From Nitrospira sp. (GTDB taxonomy: Bacteria; Nitrospirota; Nitrospiria; Nitrospirales; Nitrospiraceae), in NCBI GenBank assembly GCA_024998645.1, contig JACOEJ010000001.1, positions 1 to 64,000 on the forward strand: a DNA stretch of 64,000 nt, written 5' to 3'. Within the stretch, counting starts at the first letter, position 1. Every line of letters starts with the position of its first letter. The notes under the pieces are model-generated. The model was not told where the DNA came from. It searched no databases and saw only the letters and a list, made by a program, of their open reading frames with translations. Made by a program: the position numbers and the translations under genes. Shown one piece after another: positions 1-9,092 of this stretch.

Positions 1-166
1 GAGGGAAGTCGGGAGCATCGAGCCCCTTGAGAATGCCCGTGCCCCGCACCGCCGTCAGCTTATCGGGAAAGTTGCCACCAAATTGTCCTGCCACATACCA
101 CTCAGCCGATGCCAGGGATGGAAGTCCGGCCAGCAGCAACAGGAGGCTGAGCAGAACTTTCATCAT
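1..166 (-). CDS. Secreted/outer-membrane beta-barrel-like protein, 5' part only (runs off window)
   Basis: Reverse translation gives MMKVLLSLLLLLAGLPSLASAEWYVAGQFGGNFPDKLTAVRGTG...: signal peptide followed by a barrel-like start. Confidence 0.55.
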   Translation of the reverse strand, partial: MMKVLLSLLLLLAGLPSLASAEWYVAGQFGGNFPDKLTAVRGTGILKGLDAPDFP

Positions 167-786
167 CCCCCAAACACCAGAGGTGAAAGCACGAGGCTAT
201 CGTGCAATGCGATCAACGAACAATGGCTCTCTTGAGCAAAAGTCACGCCGACGGGAATGAATGGTGTGAAGGATCGAGGTCAGCATCAGGCCGATGCACG
301 AGCCCCCAAGGGCCGCTCAGCTAACCCATCACAAAACCGAACGATTTCTTAGGCGTGCTAAGCAAAAGAGGTGTGACTTCAGTAACCAGCCGCCATCTTG
401 AGAGCGGCGAAGCTGCCTCTATGGCCGTCCCACTCACTGTGGCGGAAGAAGCCACATGGTCACAACACTGTGTCGTTTTTGTCAGACGGTCATGCGCCGG
501 GGACAAATACCTGTGTGGCACACAAAAGATACTCGAAGCTGCTGAGGATGGAGTTGCGACCAGGGAAGAGTCCGACTCGTCCTGATCGAGAACATGCACC
601 CAGGGATTCACCTAGTGGCGTGTCTGAAATCTGATTGGTAGACTTATTGCAGATACTCAGGAAGAAGGAGGACATTGCCTGGCGCAAGAGCCGGTAAAGA
701 AGCCCTGTACCGAACCTCTAACTTGGACTTATTTTCCGCTCTTTGCTCACGAAGGCAACGCCTTCCTCTCACATGGAGGTGCAGGC

Positions 787-1041
787 ATGGCGTCAAAATT
801 CTACGTCAGCGGGTTCCCGCCCGCGTACACCCAGAGACAGCTCCGTCAGATCTTCATCCCTTTCGGCGATGTGAAATCCGTGCAAGTCCAGCGGGATAGG
901 CATGGCTATTTCATCGGGGTCGTGCAAATGTCCTCGCCCGAAGAAGTGGAACATATCTTCGGAGCACAACAGGTCTTCAAAGTGGAAGGCAAGCATCTGG
1001 ATATCTGGGAACCCCCGGAGACAGAGAGCGCGCAGAACTGA
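787..1041 (+). CDS. RRM-type RNA-binding protein
   Basis: RNP-like motifs KFYVSGFPP and HGYFIGVVQM; length typical of bacterial single-RRM proteins. Confidence 0.85.
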   Translation: MASKFYVSGFPPAYTQRQLRQIFIPFGDVKSVQVQRDRHGYFIGVVQMSSPEEVEHIFGAQQVFKVEGKHLDIWEPPETESAQN

Positions 1042-1189
1042 CCGGATGTGAGACACATGGCGTGACGATCACTCGTGCTCTCTTACGGGGTCGCCAGAAG
1101 AGAACCACACTGTAGGGGAAGAAGGTCAGGAGCGCACAGTTCTGAATGAAGGGACGGCTTCGTGACTGCGGACGTCTCCCTCGACTCAG

Positions 1190-1471
1190 CTACCGGCTCT
1201 GGAAGAAGACATACGCGGCGGCGGCGGCAAAGATCAGCGCAACGAGCAACCCTCGCTTCAGTTTCTGCCACATCTCCGCTTGAGCCTGCTCCATCTTCTG
1301 CCGCAAGGATGGTTGCGAGCGGATGTAGGCATCCACCAGATCCTTCGCCTCTTTCAGACCAAGATTCCGCTCTGCACGCACGACTTTAATCGCTGCAATC
1401 ACATCGCCCCGCCACAGCATCTCGACTGCCGCGTTGGAAAGAGTGGACGACTGAGTCGGTTCTTGTGTCAT
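1190..1471 (-). CDS. Ribosomal L7/L12 C-terminal-like domain protein with C-terminal TM helix
   Basis: AIKVVRAERNLGLKEAKDLVDAYI resembles the L7/L12 C-terminal fold; hydrophobic C-terminus. Confidence 0.7.
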   Translation of the reverse strand: MTQEPTQSSTLSNAAVEMLWRGDVIAAIKVVRAERNLGLKEAKDLVDAYIRSQPSLRQKMEQAQAEMWQKLKRGLLVALIFAAAAAYVFFQSR

Positions 1472-1530
1472 AAGAGCGGTCCTCCAACCATGCAGGCCTT
1501 ATGATTTGAGTAGCCGGTCCCCTTTGCTCC
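1472..1530 (-). repeat. Leader repeat copy 1 (promoter/5'UTR-like)
   Basis: taagagcggtcctccaaccatgcaggccttatgatttgagtagccgg; matches 6353-6412 and 7021-7079. Confidence 0.7.
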
Positions 1531-1554
1531 GCCCAGGAACCGGCCGCGGCCACA

Positions 1555-1980
1555 CTATCCTTCCAGCCTAGCTTGCATCGTGATCGTCGTGTTGAGCAGG
1601 CGCGAGATCGGGCAGCCGGCCTTGGCGGCCTGCGTCGCCTTCTCCCACGCGGCCTGATCCGCCTTGGGCACTTTGCCTTTGACATCCAACAAGATGCCCG
1701 TCACGGTCCATCCGGCTTCAAGCTTCTCGAACGTGACAGTGGCCGTCGTCTCCAGTTTCTCAGCGACCAGATCGGCAGCGCCCAATTGCCCGGACAGCGC
1801 CATCGTGAAACACCCGGCATGCGCGGCGGCAATTAACTCTTCCGGATTGGTGCCCTTGCCGCTTTCGAATCTCGTCGAAAAGGAATATTGCGTCTGCGAC
1901 AACACTCCGCTGTCCGTCGACACAGTGCCTTTGCCGGACTTCAAGTCGCCTTGCCAGATAGCCGAGCCTTTGCGTTGCAT
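1555..1980 (-). CDS. OsmC family peroxiredoxin
   Basis: SGKGTNPEELIAAAHAGCFTMALSGQL and GCPISRLLN motifs. Confidence 0.92.
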   Translation of the reverse strand: MQRKGSAIWQGDLKSGKGTVSTDSGVLSQTQYSFSTRFESGKGTNPEELIAAAHAGCFTMALSGQLGAADLVAEKLETTATVTFEKLEAGWTVTGILLDVKGKVPKADQAAWEKATQAAKAGCPISRLLNTTITMQARLEG

Positions 1981-2074
1981 GGGACCTCCTGTGCTTATGG
2001 AATGATCAACCCGCTCTTTCGTACTTTGCTTCGACGTATGTACTCACTTCGCTCAACAACCGCGTTGAGGCGAA

Positions 2075-2533
2075 TCAAATCCACCGCCGCACCCGGGCGG
2101 CATAGGCGGTGAACTCCGTCCCGAACAATGAGGTCAGCGCCCGTTCTTCCGGTTCGATCTGATACCGGTTCATATACCAAACGAATGCCGGGAGAAAGAG
2201 AACGGTCAGAACATTGGCCAAATAGATCGCCCAGGCAAGCAGCACCAGGAGCACCCCCAGATACATCGGGTTGCGTGTGACGGAATAGATTCCGGTCACA
2301 ACTAAAGAAGACGAGGACCCTGGTTTCATGGGATTGACAGTCGTGCCTGCCCGGCTGAATGCGACCACACCCAAGAGAGCAATGAATCCACCCGACACCG
2401 CCACCGTGCCGGTAACGACATCGTGCCCGGGAAAGGAAACTTCAATACCCGGAACGGCCCTCGCCGCAAGCCACATACAGGCGGCTGTGATCAGGGCGAC
2501 CGCCATCGGGGGAATCTTGAGCTCAAGCGTCAT
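2075..2533 (-). CDS. Isoprenylcysteine carboxylmethyltransferase/PEMT-like membrane methyltransferase
   Basis: GIYSVTRNPMYLGVLLVLLAWAIYL...IEPEERALTSLFGTEFTAYAARVRRWI. Confidence 0.9.
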   Translation of the reverse strand: MTLELKIPPMAVALITAACMWLAARAVPGIEVSFPGHDVVTGTVAVSGGFIALLGVVAFSRAGTTVNPMKPGSSSSLVVTGIYSVTRNPMYLGVLLVLLAWAIYLANVLTVLFLPAFVWYMNRYQIEPEERALTSLFGTEFTAYAARVRRWI

Positions 2534-2612
2534 GTTATAAGGCTACGCCTCTCGTACCCGGTAGACAATCCACACGTCACCTGTGTTGACTGCCCCAGTT
2601 CCTTCACAGCCC

Positions 2613-3023
2613 TCATCGAGCAGCCGTTTTGATTGTCCCATCTGAACGGGAGAGGCCGATCACCCATAGCCCTAACACCACATCAAGCGAACCACAAAAG
2701 CCCGGCCACCAGTCCGGAACGCCGGCATCCTCAATCATCATGTAGTGAACGAAATCGAAGAGGCCGTGAGAGAAGATCCCCACTCCGACGAGCACAGGCA
2801 GGCGCAACGCCCCCGTGATGGCCACGGTCGAAAAAGCGACGGCTGCCGCAAGCTCCCACACCAGCGCCTGGGGCGAACCGCCCATCACGGCAAAGAGAAT
2901 GTAGTACGCCGCAATGACGACGAGCACGGTGGGATAGAAGCTGCGGTCCTGGTCAAATCGCGTGGACCTGGCCAGCGCGGCAATCCCAACGGCAGAGAGC
3001 ACACCGATCAATATAGGAATCAT
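2613..3023 (-). CDS. Hypothetical multi-pass membrane protein
   Basis: Hydrophobic ORF with conserved-looking HGLFDFVHY segment. Confidence 0.7.
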   Translation of the reverse strand: MIPILIGVLSAVGIAALARSTRFDQDRSFYPTVLVVIAAYYILFAVMGGSPQALVWELAAAVAFSTVAITGALRLPVLVGVGIFSHGLFDFVHYMMIEDAGVPDWWPGFCGSLDVVLGLWVIGLSRSDGTIKTAAR

Positions 3024-3331
3024 GCAGACCTCTCAGCGCAGAGAACCCTACGCTTGCCACTGCCCTGCGTCAAGAATGGGAATCAGCGATGAGACGACGG
3101 CCCGGGCGCGGCAGAGTCCTTCGTCAGGCGTGGCTCAACGGAGCGCTACTCAGCAGGCTCTTGGCTGGCACCACAGGTCCGCACAGACGAGGCAATCAAA
3201 CAAAGCCTCTCAACCCCTTTGTTTCGGCTCATGCCCCGTCCATAAAACACGAGACTCTCCTGCAACAGCGCGGCAGATCCCTCATCGGGAACATTTACAG
3301 CCGCCGCTCACTCGGCTACGCTGAAGCTTCC

Positions 3332-3736
3332 ATGCACAGACTCACACCCGCGCTCGTCTATTTTCTGATCGTCTTCGGGGCCGGCTTCGCCCTGGGAACG
3401 ATTCGTGTCCTGTTCATCCTCCCCCTTCTAAGCGAGCGGGCGGCGGAACTCCTCGAAATGCCCCTCATGCTCACCGTCATCGTCATAGCCGCCCAATGGA
3501 TCACCAGGCAATATCTTCAGGACGCACAGCCATGGGAACAGCTTGCCGTTGGATTGATGGCAACCGGGTATATGCTGGCCGCGGAATTCCTGGTAGGGAT
3601 CACGCTTCGGGGTCTGTCGCCGGCGGAGGTCGTGGTCAATCGCGACCCGGTTGCAGGGACCGGCTACTATCTAAGCCTGATGCTCTTCGCCGTGATGCCC
3701 TGGCTCCTCGCGCGTCGTCAGTTGAGACAGCGATAG
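3332..3736 (+). CDS. Hypothetical membrane protein
   Basis: Internal ATG of ORF 3089-3736; MHRLTPALVYFLIVFGAGFALGTIRV...PWLLARR. Confidence 0.7.
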   Translation: MHRLTPALVYFLIVFGAGFALGTIRVLFILPLLSERAAELLEMPLMLTVIVIAAQWITRQYLQDAQPWEQLAVGLMATGYMLAAEFLVGITLRGLSPAEVVVNRDPVAGTGYYLSLMLFAVMPWLLARRQLRQR

Positions 3737-3851
3737 AAACCGGCCGGGAACAGCGAACGACTCAATCGGTTCGGATGTTGCCTCACGGGCGGGGCTCAAA
3801 CCGGACAGACCTTACGACTTCACGTAGCCTGTCCGCTATGCTCGTCCTCAT

Positions 3852-4010
3852 TCATGGATTATCCCCCTTGTGATCGAGGATATTCGTCGGAAGGCCGTCG
3901 AGACTGAGCTGATTCTTCTCCTTCCAATACTGCCGCAACCCCTCCTCGCCTTTCTTGGCCGCCCACTCGTTCAGCAACTCGCGGTCGCCGGCGTAGGAGA
4001 GATAGGGCAC
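3852..4010 (-). pseudogene. C-terminal fragment of a pyridoxamine 5'-phosphate oxidase-like gene
   Basis: 3879-4010 is 126/132 identical to 5690-5821; continues to its own stop (..TNILDHKGDNP*). Confidence 0.85.
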
Positions 4011-4031
4011 AGCCCAGGTTCGGACCTAAGG

Positions 4032-4793
4032 CTACGGAGCCAAACTGGCACCTCTCCGCTGCTTGATGTATTCCAACTCATGCACGGCAACAGGATTGGC
4101 TGGTTCTACTTTGAGCGACTCCCGAAGCCACCGTTCAGCCAGATCTAAATCACCAAGATCAATTAGAGCCACTCCCATGCCCCGCAACGCGGGTCCCTCC
4201 AATGGCGCCGAGCTGACATGCCTTCTGGATCGATCCAAGGCTAGTGAATATGCCTCCAAAGCCGCTTTAGGATCTCCGAGCTGATTGCGGATATATCCTT
4301 GCTCGATGTATGGGGCAGCCGCAGTAGGTGCGTATTTGATTTCTTCAGCAAGAAATTGGAGTGCGGGCTCAAACCGTTTTGAGGCCGCTTCAATAAATGC
4401 CTTTAAGTGCAACGCCTCTCGGAAGCTCCAATCCAACCAGATAATTTTCCCCGATACCGTTGCGGTCTTCTTGTAGTCTGCAAACTCATCCCTCGTCGCA
4501 GCAGAAATATAGATCGCGCCAGGATCCGTCAGTTTCCCACGGAAGACTGCGAGAACCTGATCCAGGATATTGTCTGCTTCAGAAAGACGTCGTGCTTTGA
4601 TGTGCGAAACGGCTACCGCAACTAATTGCCGCTGATCAGCTCCCAGCCCAGGCTCAGTTGCAATCGGGGTTGCTTGCGTGTCGACTGTAACGTCCGGGCT
4701 TGCATCGACATAAAATGGAAGAACGCCATAACCAACCTCCATCGCAAAAACAGCCCCAATGAGAAACCAACTGCGCAACCATAAAATACTCAC
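4032..4793 (-). CDS. TPR-repeat protein
   Basis: YIEQGYIRNQLGDPKAALEAYSLALD and LGDLDLAERWLRESLKVEPANPVA repeats. Confidence 0.8.
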   Translation of the reverse strand: MSILWLRSWFLIGAVFAMEVGYGVLPFYVDASPDVTVDTQATPIATEPGLGADQRQLVAVAVSHIKARRLSEADNILDQVLAVFRGKLTDPGAIYISAATRDEFADYKKTATVSGKIIWLDWSFREALHLKAFIEAASKRFEPALQFLAEEIKYAPTAAAPYIEQGYIRNQLGDPKAALEAYSLALDRSRRHVSSAPLEGPALRGMGVALIDLGDLDLAERWLRESLKVEPANPVAVHELEYIKQRRGASLAP

Positions 4794-4956
4794 GAGACCC
4801 TCCCCACGATCAAATCACCCGAACAGACATTCGCAGGCTACCCGCCCCCTTGACCTCTCTGATCCCCGCCCGCCAAGCTGCCTCCATCGCCCCTATGCCT
4901 GACGCTCATCACGGCCGCGAGGCAAACTGAAATCTCGAATGTTCCTATTTCCAGGT

Positions 4957-5436
4957 TTAATTAGCCTGTGGCGATGAAGCTGCACCCTTGGGAGGGAAGG
5001 GGTCGGATTTATCACCGGCACGTCTTGATACCACCGAAGCGCCGCTCCATCGCATAATATCGTTGAGTTGGCCACTCATGATCGGTTTAAGCGCTCCCCC
5101 GGCAAGCCCAGGTTCGGCATCCAGAGTGAAGGGAATGAAGAGCATGAAAAGCTGATTCGACTGGAAATAGTACTGAATGTTCAGCACAGAAGCCGGCGCG
5201 TCATACGAGAGATTTGCGTGAGAGGCGCTGTACCCAAGAGATAGGGTACTGTGAATCGGCCAGGCATCGGTGAGAATTAGGGTATTGGCATCAACCCGCT
5301 CAACAGACCAGTTGTCCCGGGCCTGCTGCGCAACTCGATCGAGAGGATTGTCCGTGACCGTGGCGCGAATGTACGTGGCCGAAGAACAGCCAAACGTTCC
5401 GAGCAGGAGCACAACGAGTGCGAGACGAGAGAGCAT
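4957..5436 (-). CDS. Hypothetical lipoprotein
   Basis: Lipobox in MLSRLALVVLLLGTFGCSS. Confidence 0.7.
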   Translation of the reverse strand: MLSRLALVVLLLGTFGCSSATYIRATVTDNPLDRVAQQARDNWSVERVDANTLILTDAWPIHSTLSLGYSASHANLSYDAPASVLNIQYYFQSNQLFMLFIPFTLDAEPGLAGGALKPIMSGQLNDIMRWSGASVVSRRAGDKSDPFPPKGAASSPQAN

Positions 5437-5653
5437 CCTATTCCTCCTTCGTGAAGACTCAGCAATTAACTGGTATGCGAAGTAAATTCGGCGACAGGCT
5501 AAACTTCAGACAAGAAAGTGTCAACAAGCAGGCAGAGAAATCGTTTCATTGTAGAAGAGCACTCTCACGAGGAGGGATAGAGGTTGTTCCGCGAGAAGAG
5601 AGCCCCGCTGGCAGGGCAAGACCGTCCGATTCAGTAACCATCGCCTTTCTTTG

Positions 5654-6223
5654 TCATTTCACTCCGAAATCATCGCCGTCTTTGCTGACGATATTCGTGG
5701 GAAGGCCGTCGAGACTGAGCTGATTTTTCTCTTTCCAATACTGCCGCAACCCCTCCTCGCCTTTCTTGGCGGCCCACTCGTTCAGCAACTCGCGGTCGCC
5801 GGTATAGGAGAGATAGGGCACCGCCATCCCGCAGGAGGTTTGCACGAGATCGAGCGTCACGTCGAAAATCTGCCGCGCGCCAGGCAGCGAAGGGAACAGC
5901 GCGACAAGCTCGCGCCATTCCTGGTCGCCTTGGTGGACGACGGTCGCAGTGCCGTAGAGCCGCAGAATCACTGGTGGCCCCTCAAAGGCGCAGAACATCA
6001 GCGTCATGCGCGGGTGCTGCTGAACATGGGCCGCCGTTTCATTCCCGCTCCCGGTGACATTGAGCCACACCACGCGCCGGGGGCTGAGCACCCGCAAGGA
6101 ATCCATCCCCTTGGGCGACACATTCACCCGGCTCTCTGCCGTCGCGGTTCCGACAAAGAAGACCTTCTGATGGGAGATGAAATCGATATGGGTGCTGGAG
6201 AGTTCGGGATATCGTTGAGCCAT
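5654..6223 (-). CDS. Pyridoxamine 5'-phosphate oxidase family protein
   Basis: MAQRYPELSSTHIDFISHQKVFFVGTATAESRVNVSPKGMDSLRVLSPRRVVWLN; start at internal Met. Confidence 0.88.
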   Translation of the reverse strand: MAQRYPELSSTHIDFISHQKVFFVGTATAESRVNVSPKGMDSLRVLSPRRVVWLNVTGSGNETAAHVQQHPRMTLMFCAFEGPPVILRLYGTATVVHQGDQEWRELVALFPSLPGARQIFDVTLDLVQTSCGMAVPYLSYTGDRELLNEWAAKKGEEGLRQYWKEKNQLSLDGLPTNIVSKDGDDFGVK

Positions 6224-6352
6224 CGTATTTCCCTTACCTGTGATTCGTCCCCCGAATGTCGATGGACCGACCCTCACCGCGCTTGAGCGCATACCCCTGC
6301 ATATCAGGTGGAATCACGACAACCCCTCACGAGTTCTTTGAAAGAGCCGTTT

Positions 6353-6412
6353 GTAAGAGCGGCATTCCAAGCACACAGGCCTTATAATTTAAGTAGTCCG
6401 TTCTCTTGTTCT
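6353..6412 (-). repeat. Leader repeat copy 2, upstream of the pyridoxamine oxidase-like gene
   Basis: gtaagagcggcattccaagcacacaggccttataatttaagtagtccg. Confidence 0.65.
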
Positions 6413-6428
6413 CACCCTTGCCTACACG

Positions 6429-6746
6429 TTACTCGGGCTTAGCTGGCGGAGACTTTTCTCCATCGCTGCAAAGATTGCCGTAAATCAATTGAGTGGCAAC
6501 TGTGTAAGGAAGCACCACCGTATCAGCAACGACACTAAACGGCACGTCGAAGGCAACAAGTCCCTTATCTGGGCTATTGTCACTCAGAAATCTGATATCG
6601 TTAAAGAGGCCTGAGTACATTCTTGGAATTGTAGCCCCACCACAGCTAAAGCGAGAATCTTGGCTTCCTCCGATTAGCGTTACAGCAGTAGAGCATCCTG
6701 CACTGCCAGCCACAGCAAGCAATAGAGCGATCACAAAGACTCTCAT
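6429..6746 (-). CDS. YceK/YidQ-like lipoprotein
   Basis: Lipobox plus PRMYSGLFNDIRFL...FDVPFSVVADTVVLPYTV pattern. Confidence 0.75.
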   Translation of the reverse strand: MRVFVIALLLAVAGSAGCSTAVTLIGGSQDSRFSCGGATIPRMYSGLFNDIRFLSDNSPDKGLVAFDVPFSVVADTVVLPYTVATQLIYGNLCSDGEKSPPAKPE

Positions 6747-6938
6747 TCAATATCCCGTTTCAAGAGAACCGACATCAACCAAGGTGCATTCTAGAGTGGC
6801 TCCAGACACCATCTCCTTCTTGCAGATGTAATCCAGACAGCTCCTCAAGAGTTCTTCGAGTTGGCCGTTTGAACGAAATCTGAATGCGGCAGGATTGTGG
6901 CGAGCAGACAAAGCACTGTCAATCAGGGGCGGGAGGAG

Positions 6939-7020
6939 ATGGCCTTGATCACGTTCCGACGCCACAGCTCTTTGCAGCCGCGTTGAGCAGAGTGAACAAC
7001 TGGGAAGGTTCGGTTGTCAT
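6939..7020 (-). pseudogene. Frameshifted 5' remnant of an L7/L12-like-domain gene
   Basis: Reverse reads MTTEPSQLFTLLNAAA + frameshift + ELWRRNVIKAI, cf. MTQEPTQSSTLSNAAVEMLWRGDVIAAIK at 1471. Confidence 0.65.
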
Positions 7021-7079
7021 AAGAGCGGCCCTCCAGCCATGCAGACCTTACAATTTAAGTAGCCTGGCCCCTTATGGCC
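7021..7079 (-). repeat. Leader repeat copy 3
   Basis: aagagcggccctccagccatgcagaccttacaatttaagtagcctgg. Confidence 0.7.
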
Positions 7080-7092
7080 CTTCCGATTTTCG

Positions 7093-7893
7093 TTAAGATA
7101 ATAGTTGCCGAGTAATGCTCTTAGAAATCTCCCAAAACAACTTGGCATCGTCGTCGTGAATTACAACTCCATGCGATACTTCCTTAAACGGATGAACATA
7201 ATTCCGGTAGTCTCGCATTACTGCACCAACATCCCTAGCCGACTGCGAGATCCATTTCAGTTCATGTGCGACGTCAATATAGTGCTTTAATGTCCACCCA
7301 CTCAGGGGAATGGTTTTCCCTGTTGACTTGTCCTTTGGCGCCGCTACCGCTTTGAATATAGGAGACTTGTCTCGCTCAACATTAACGCGAGCTAACAACA
7401 ACGCTTCAACAAGTCCCCCTATCATGACGATAGCAGCAAGTGGGACACCAGCCGTTATGCATCTTGCACACTCATTCCACCTACGCTGAAGCACCTCTCT
7501 CATCGCAGGCTCTCCAACCAATTTACCAAAATCAGGAGGTGTATCTGCTGTCTGCGAAAAATGTGCGGCAGTACTTATTAGCGTTTGGAGTCTAAGATTG
7601 GCGAGGCTTGAACGAACAGCTGAAAGTATGTCCAAGTAAGTGCGTCTGGCACTTGCTCGGTCGGTGGCAGAAATTAACGATCGAAACTGATCGTCAACAT
7701 CCCGCAGAGCCTCGATATCTGTGGCAGACAAGACTTTTTCCCGACGTTCATTGAACCAGGATAGTGCTGTCGCTTTTGCGATTGCCCTCTCTTCACTTGC
7801 CCGTATTTGCGCACCTGCAGATCGATTGATAACTCGCTTGAGTCGATCAATCTCCGCGATTGTGGAATCAACAGCCGCATGCGCTTCATTCAT
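7093..7893 (-). CDS. Hypothetical protein, possible HEPN-like
   Basis: 266-aa, largely helical; C-terminal RDYRNYVHP resembles HEPN R-x(4-6)-H. Confidence 0.6.
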   Translation of the reverse strand: MNEAHAAVDSTIAEIDRLKRVINRSAGAQIRASEERAIAKATALSWFNERREKVLSATDIEALRDVDDQFRSLISATDRASARRTYLDILSAVRSSLANLRLQTLISTAAHFSQTADTPPDFGKLVGEPAMREVLQRRWNECARCITAGVPLAAIVMIGGLVEALLLARVNVERDKSPIFKAVAAPKDKSTGKTIPLSGWTLKHYIDVAHELKWISQSARDVGAVMRDYRNYVHPFKEVSHGVVIHDDDAKLFWEISKSITRQLLS

Positions 7894-7907
7894 TAGTTAA
7901 CTCGGTA

Positions 7908-8513
7908 CTAACGAGACCTTTTGGCTGAGCGGTTTGATGTTCCCTTTGCTTTTCTACCAACAGACACAGACCGCTTGCTCTTGGTTCCTGTAGCTTTTTC
8001 GGCTCCACCTGGAAGGGTCATCGCAACCAGGTTTTCCCCCACTGTATTGATTTTGTAATTTCCAGCCTCACCTGCTTTATCTAAAAGCCCAACACTGTGC
8101 GCATTTCTCAGGGTCTTTCCAGGATCACCAAGACGATTACGCCCTGCTTGCCTACACGCCTCCTGTAAATCCGCTGCTCCAACTGCATCCTTCCGTTCAC
8201 TCTCAGGAGCCTCGAATCGATAGTAGTATGCCACTGCTGCTGCAAACTGGTTGTCGCTCCGGGGATTCTTTTGCGCTACAAACTCCCGTATACTGACAAT
8301 CTGTTTGCCATGTACTCCGGAAACAACGCCTGCCTCATGTGCACCCTTCCCACTACCTGAACTACCCCCCACAGAAGTAGAGACTCCTATCGTCAGCCCC
8401 AGCTTCTCGCAAGCCCACCTAAGAATTCTTCGTTGCTCTTCTTGATCTTTGAACGCTTCCATCGTTTTCACGATTACCCTGACTGCTTCAAGATCATCTG
8501 GCTTCTCGCTCAT
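7908..8513 (-). CDS. Hypothetical protein, upstream partner of 7093-7893
   Basis: 201 aa; FVAQKNPRSDNQFAAAVAYYYRFEAPESERKDAV core, basic tail; 14-bp gap to next gene. Confidence 0.7.
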   Translation of the reverse strand: MSEKPDDLEAVRVIVKTMEAFKDQEEQRRILRWACEKLGLTIGVSTSVGGSSGSGKGAHEAGVVSGVHGKQIVSIREFVAQKNPRSDNQFAAAVAYYYRFEAPESERKDAVGAADLQEACRQAGRNRLGDPGKTLRNAHSVGLLDKAGEAGNYKINTVGENLVAMTLPGGAEKATGTKSKRSVSVGRKAKGTSNRSAKRSR

Positions 8514-9092
8514 GACAAATACCCTCCATCAGTGCTGAGCAAAATCACCAATCTCCCTGCCATTTTCGGAACTGAAAGATTCGACAGGCTACGACTCGTT
8601 GCCGGAGACTGTCAACAGGATAGGGACACGAATTGGACACAATTAATGAGGTCGGCAAGTCCCTGTCCGTACACGCTTCGAAGCGATAACAGGTGCCGGG
8701 AGTCTTTTCTCTCCTAACACACGTCAAACAATACTCTAATAGTCCCTTTCAAGCTCGCTCGTTTCTCTTCTTTGGGGATGGTCTTGATTAATCCTCCGCT
8801 GTGCACCTGGCACAATCCTCCTTCACCTTTCCCCACTTTGCCATGAGGGGAGCGGCCAAACGGTCCGTCACTGCGCGCATCCGATCTTCCGAGCTTGCTC
8901 ATTTTCTTCTCAAGGGGCGGCCGGTCGATCCTCAACTGCGCGCATTGAGGGAGCACATTCCGATCGTGCGGCCTCAGCGAGCAAGAGGACGACCAGGCTG
9001 CCCCTCTCCCCCCTCCCCCTCTCCGCTGACATCCCCTCCCAGGTGTGCTACAAACCCGCTATATAATGATTGGGCTTCTCGGTGAGTGCCAT

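Noticed and set aside
8691-8713. aacaggtgccgggagtcttttct motif resembling sequences seen near REP-associated transposases
   Set aside because: Single short occurrence with no transposase nearby; not enough to call a mobile element.
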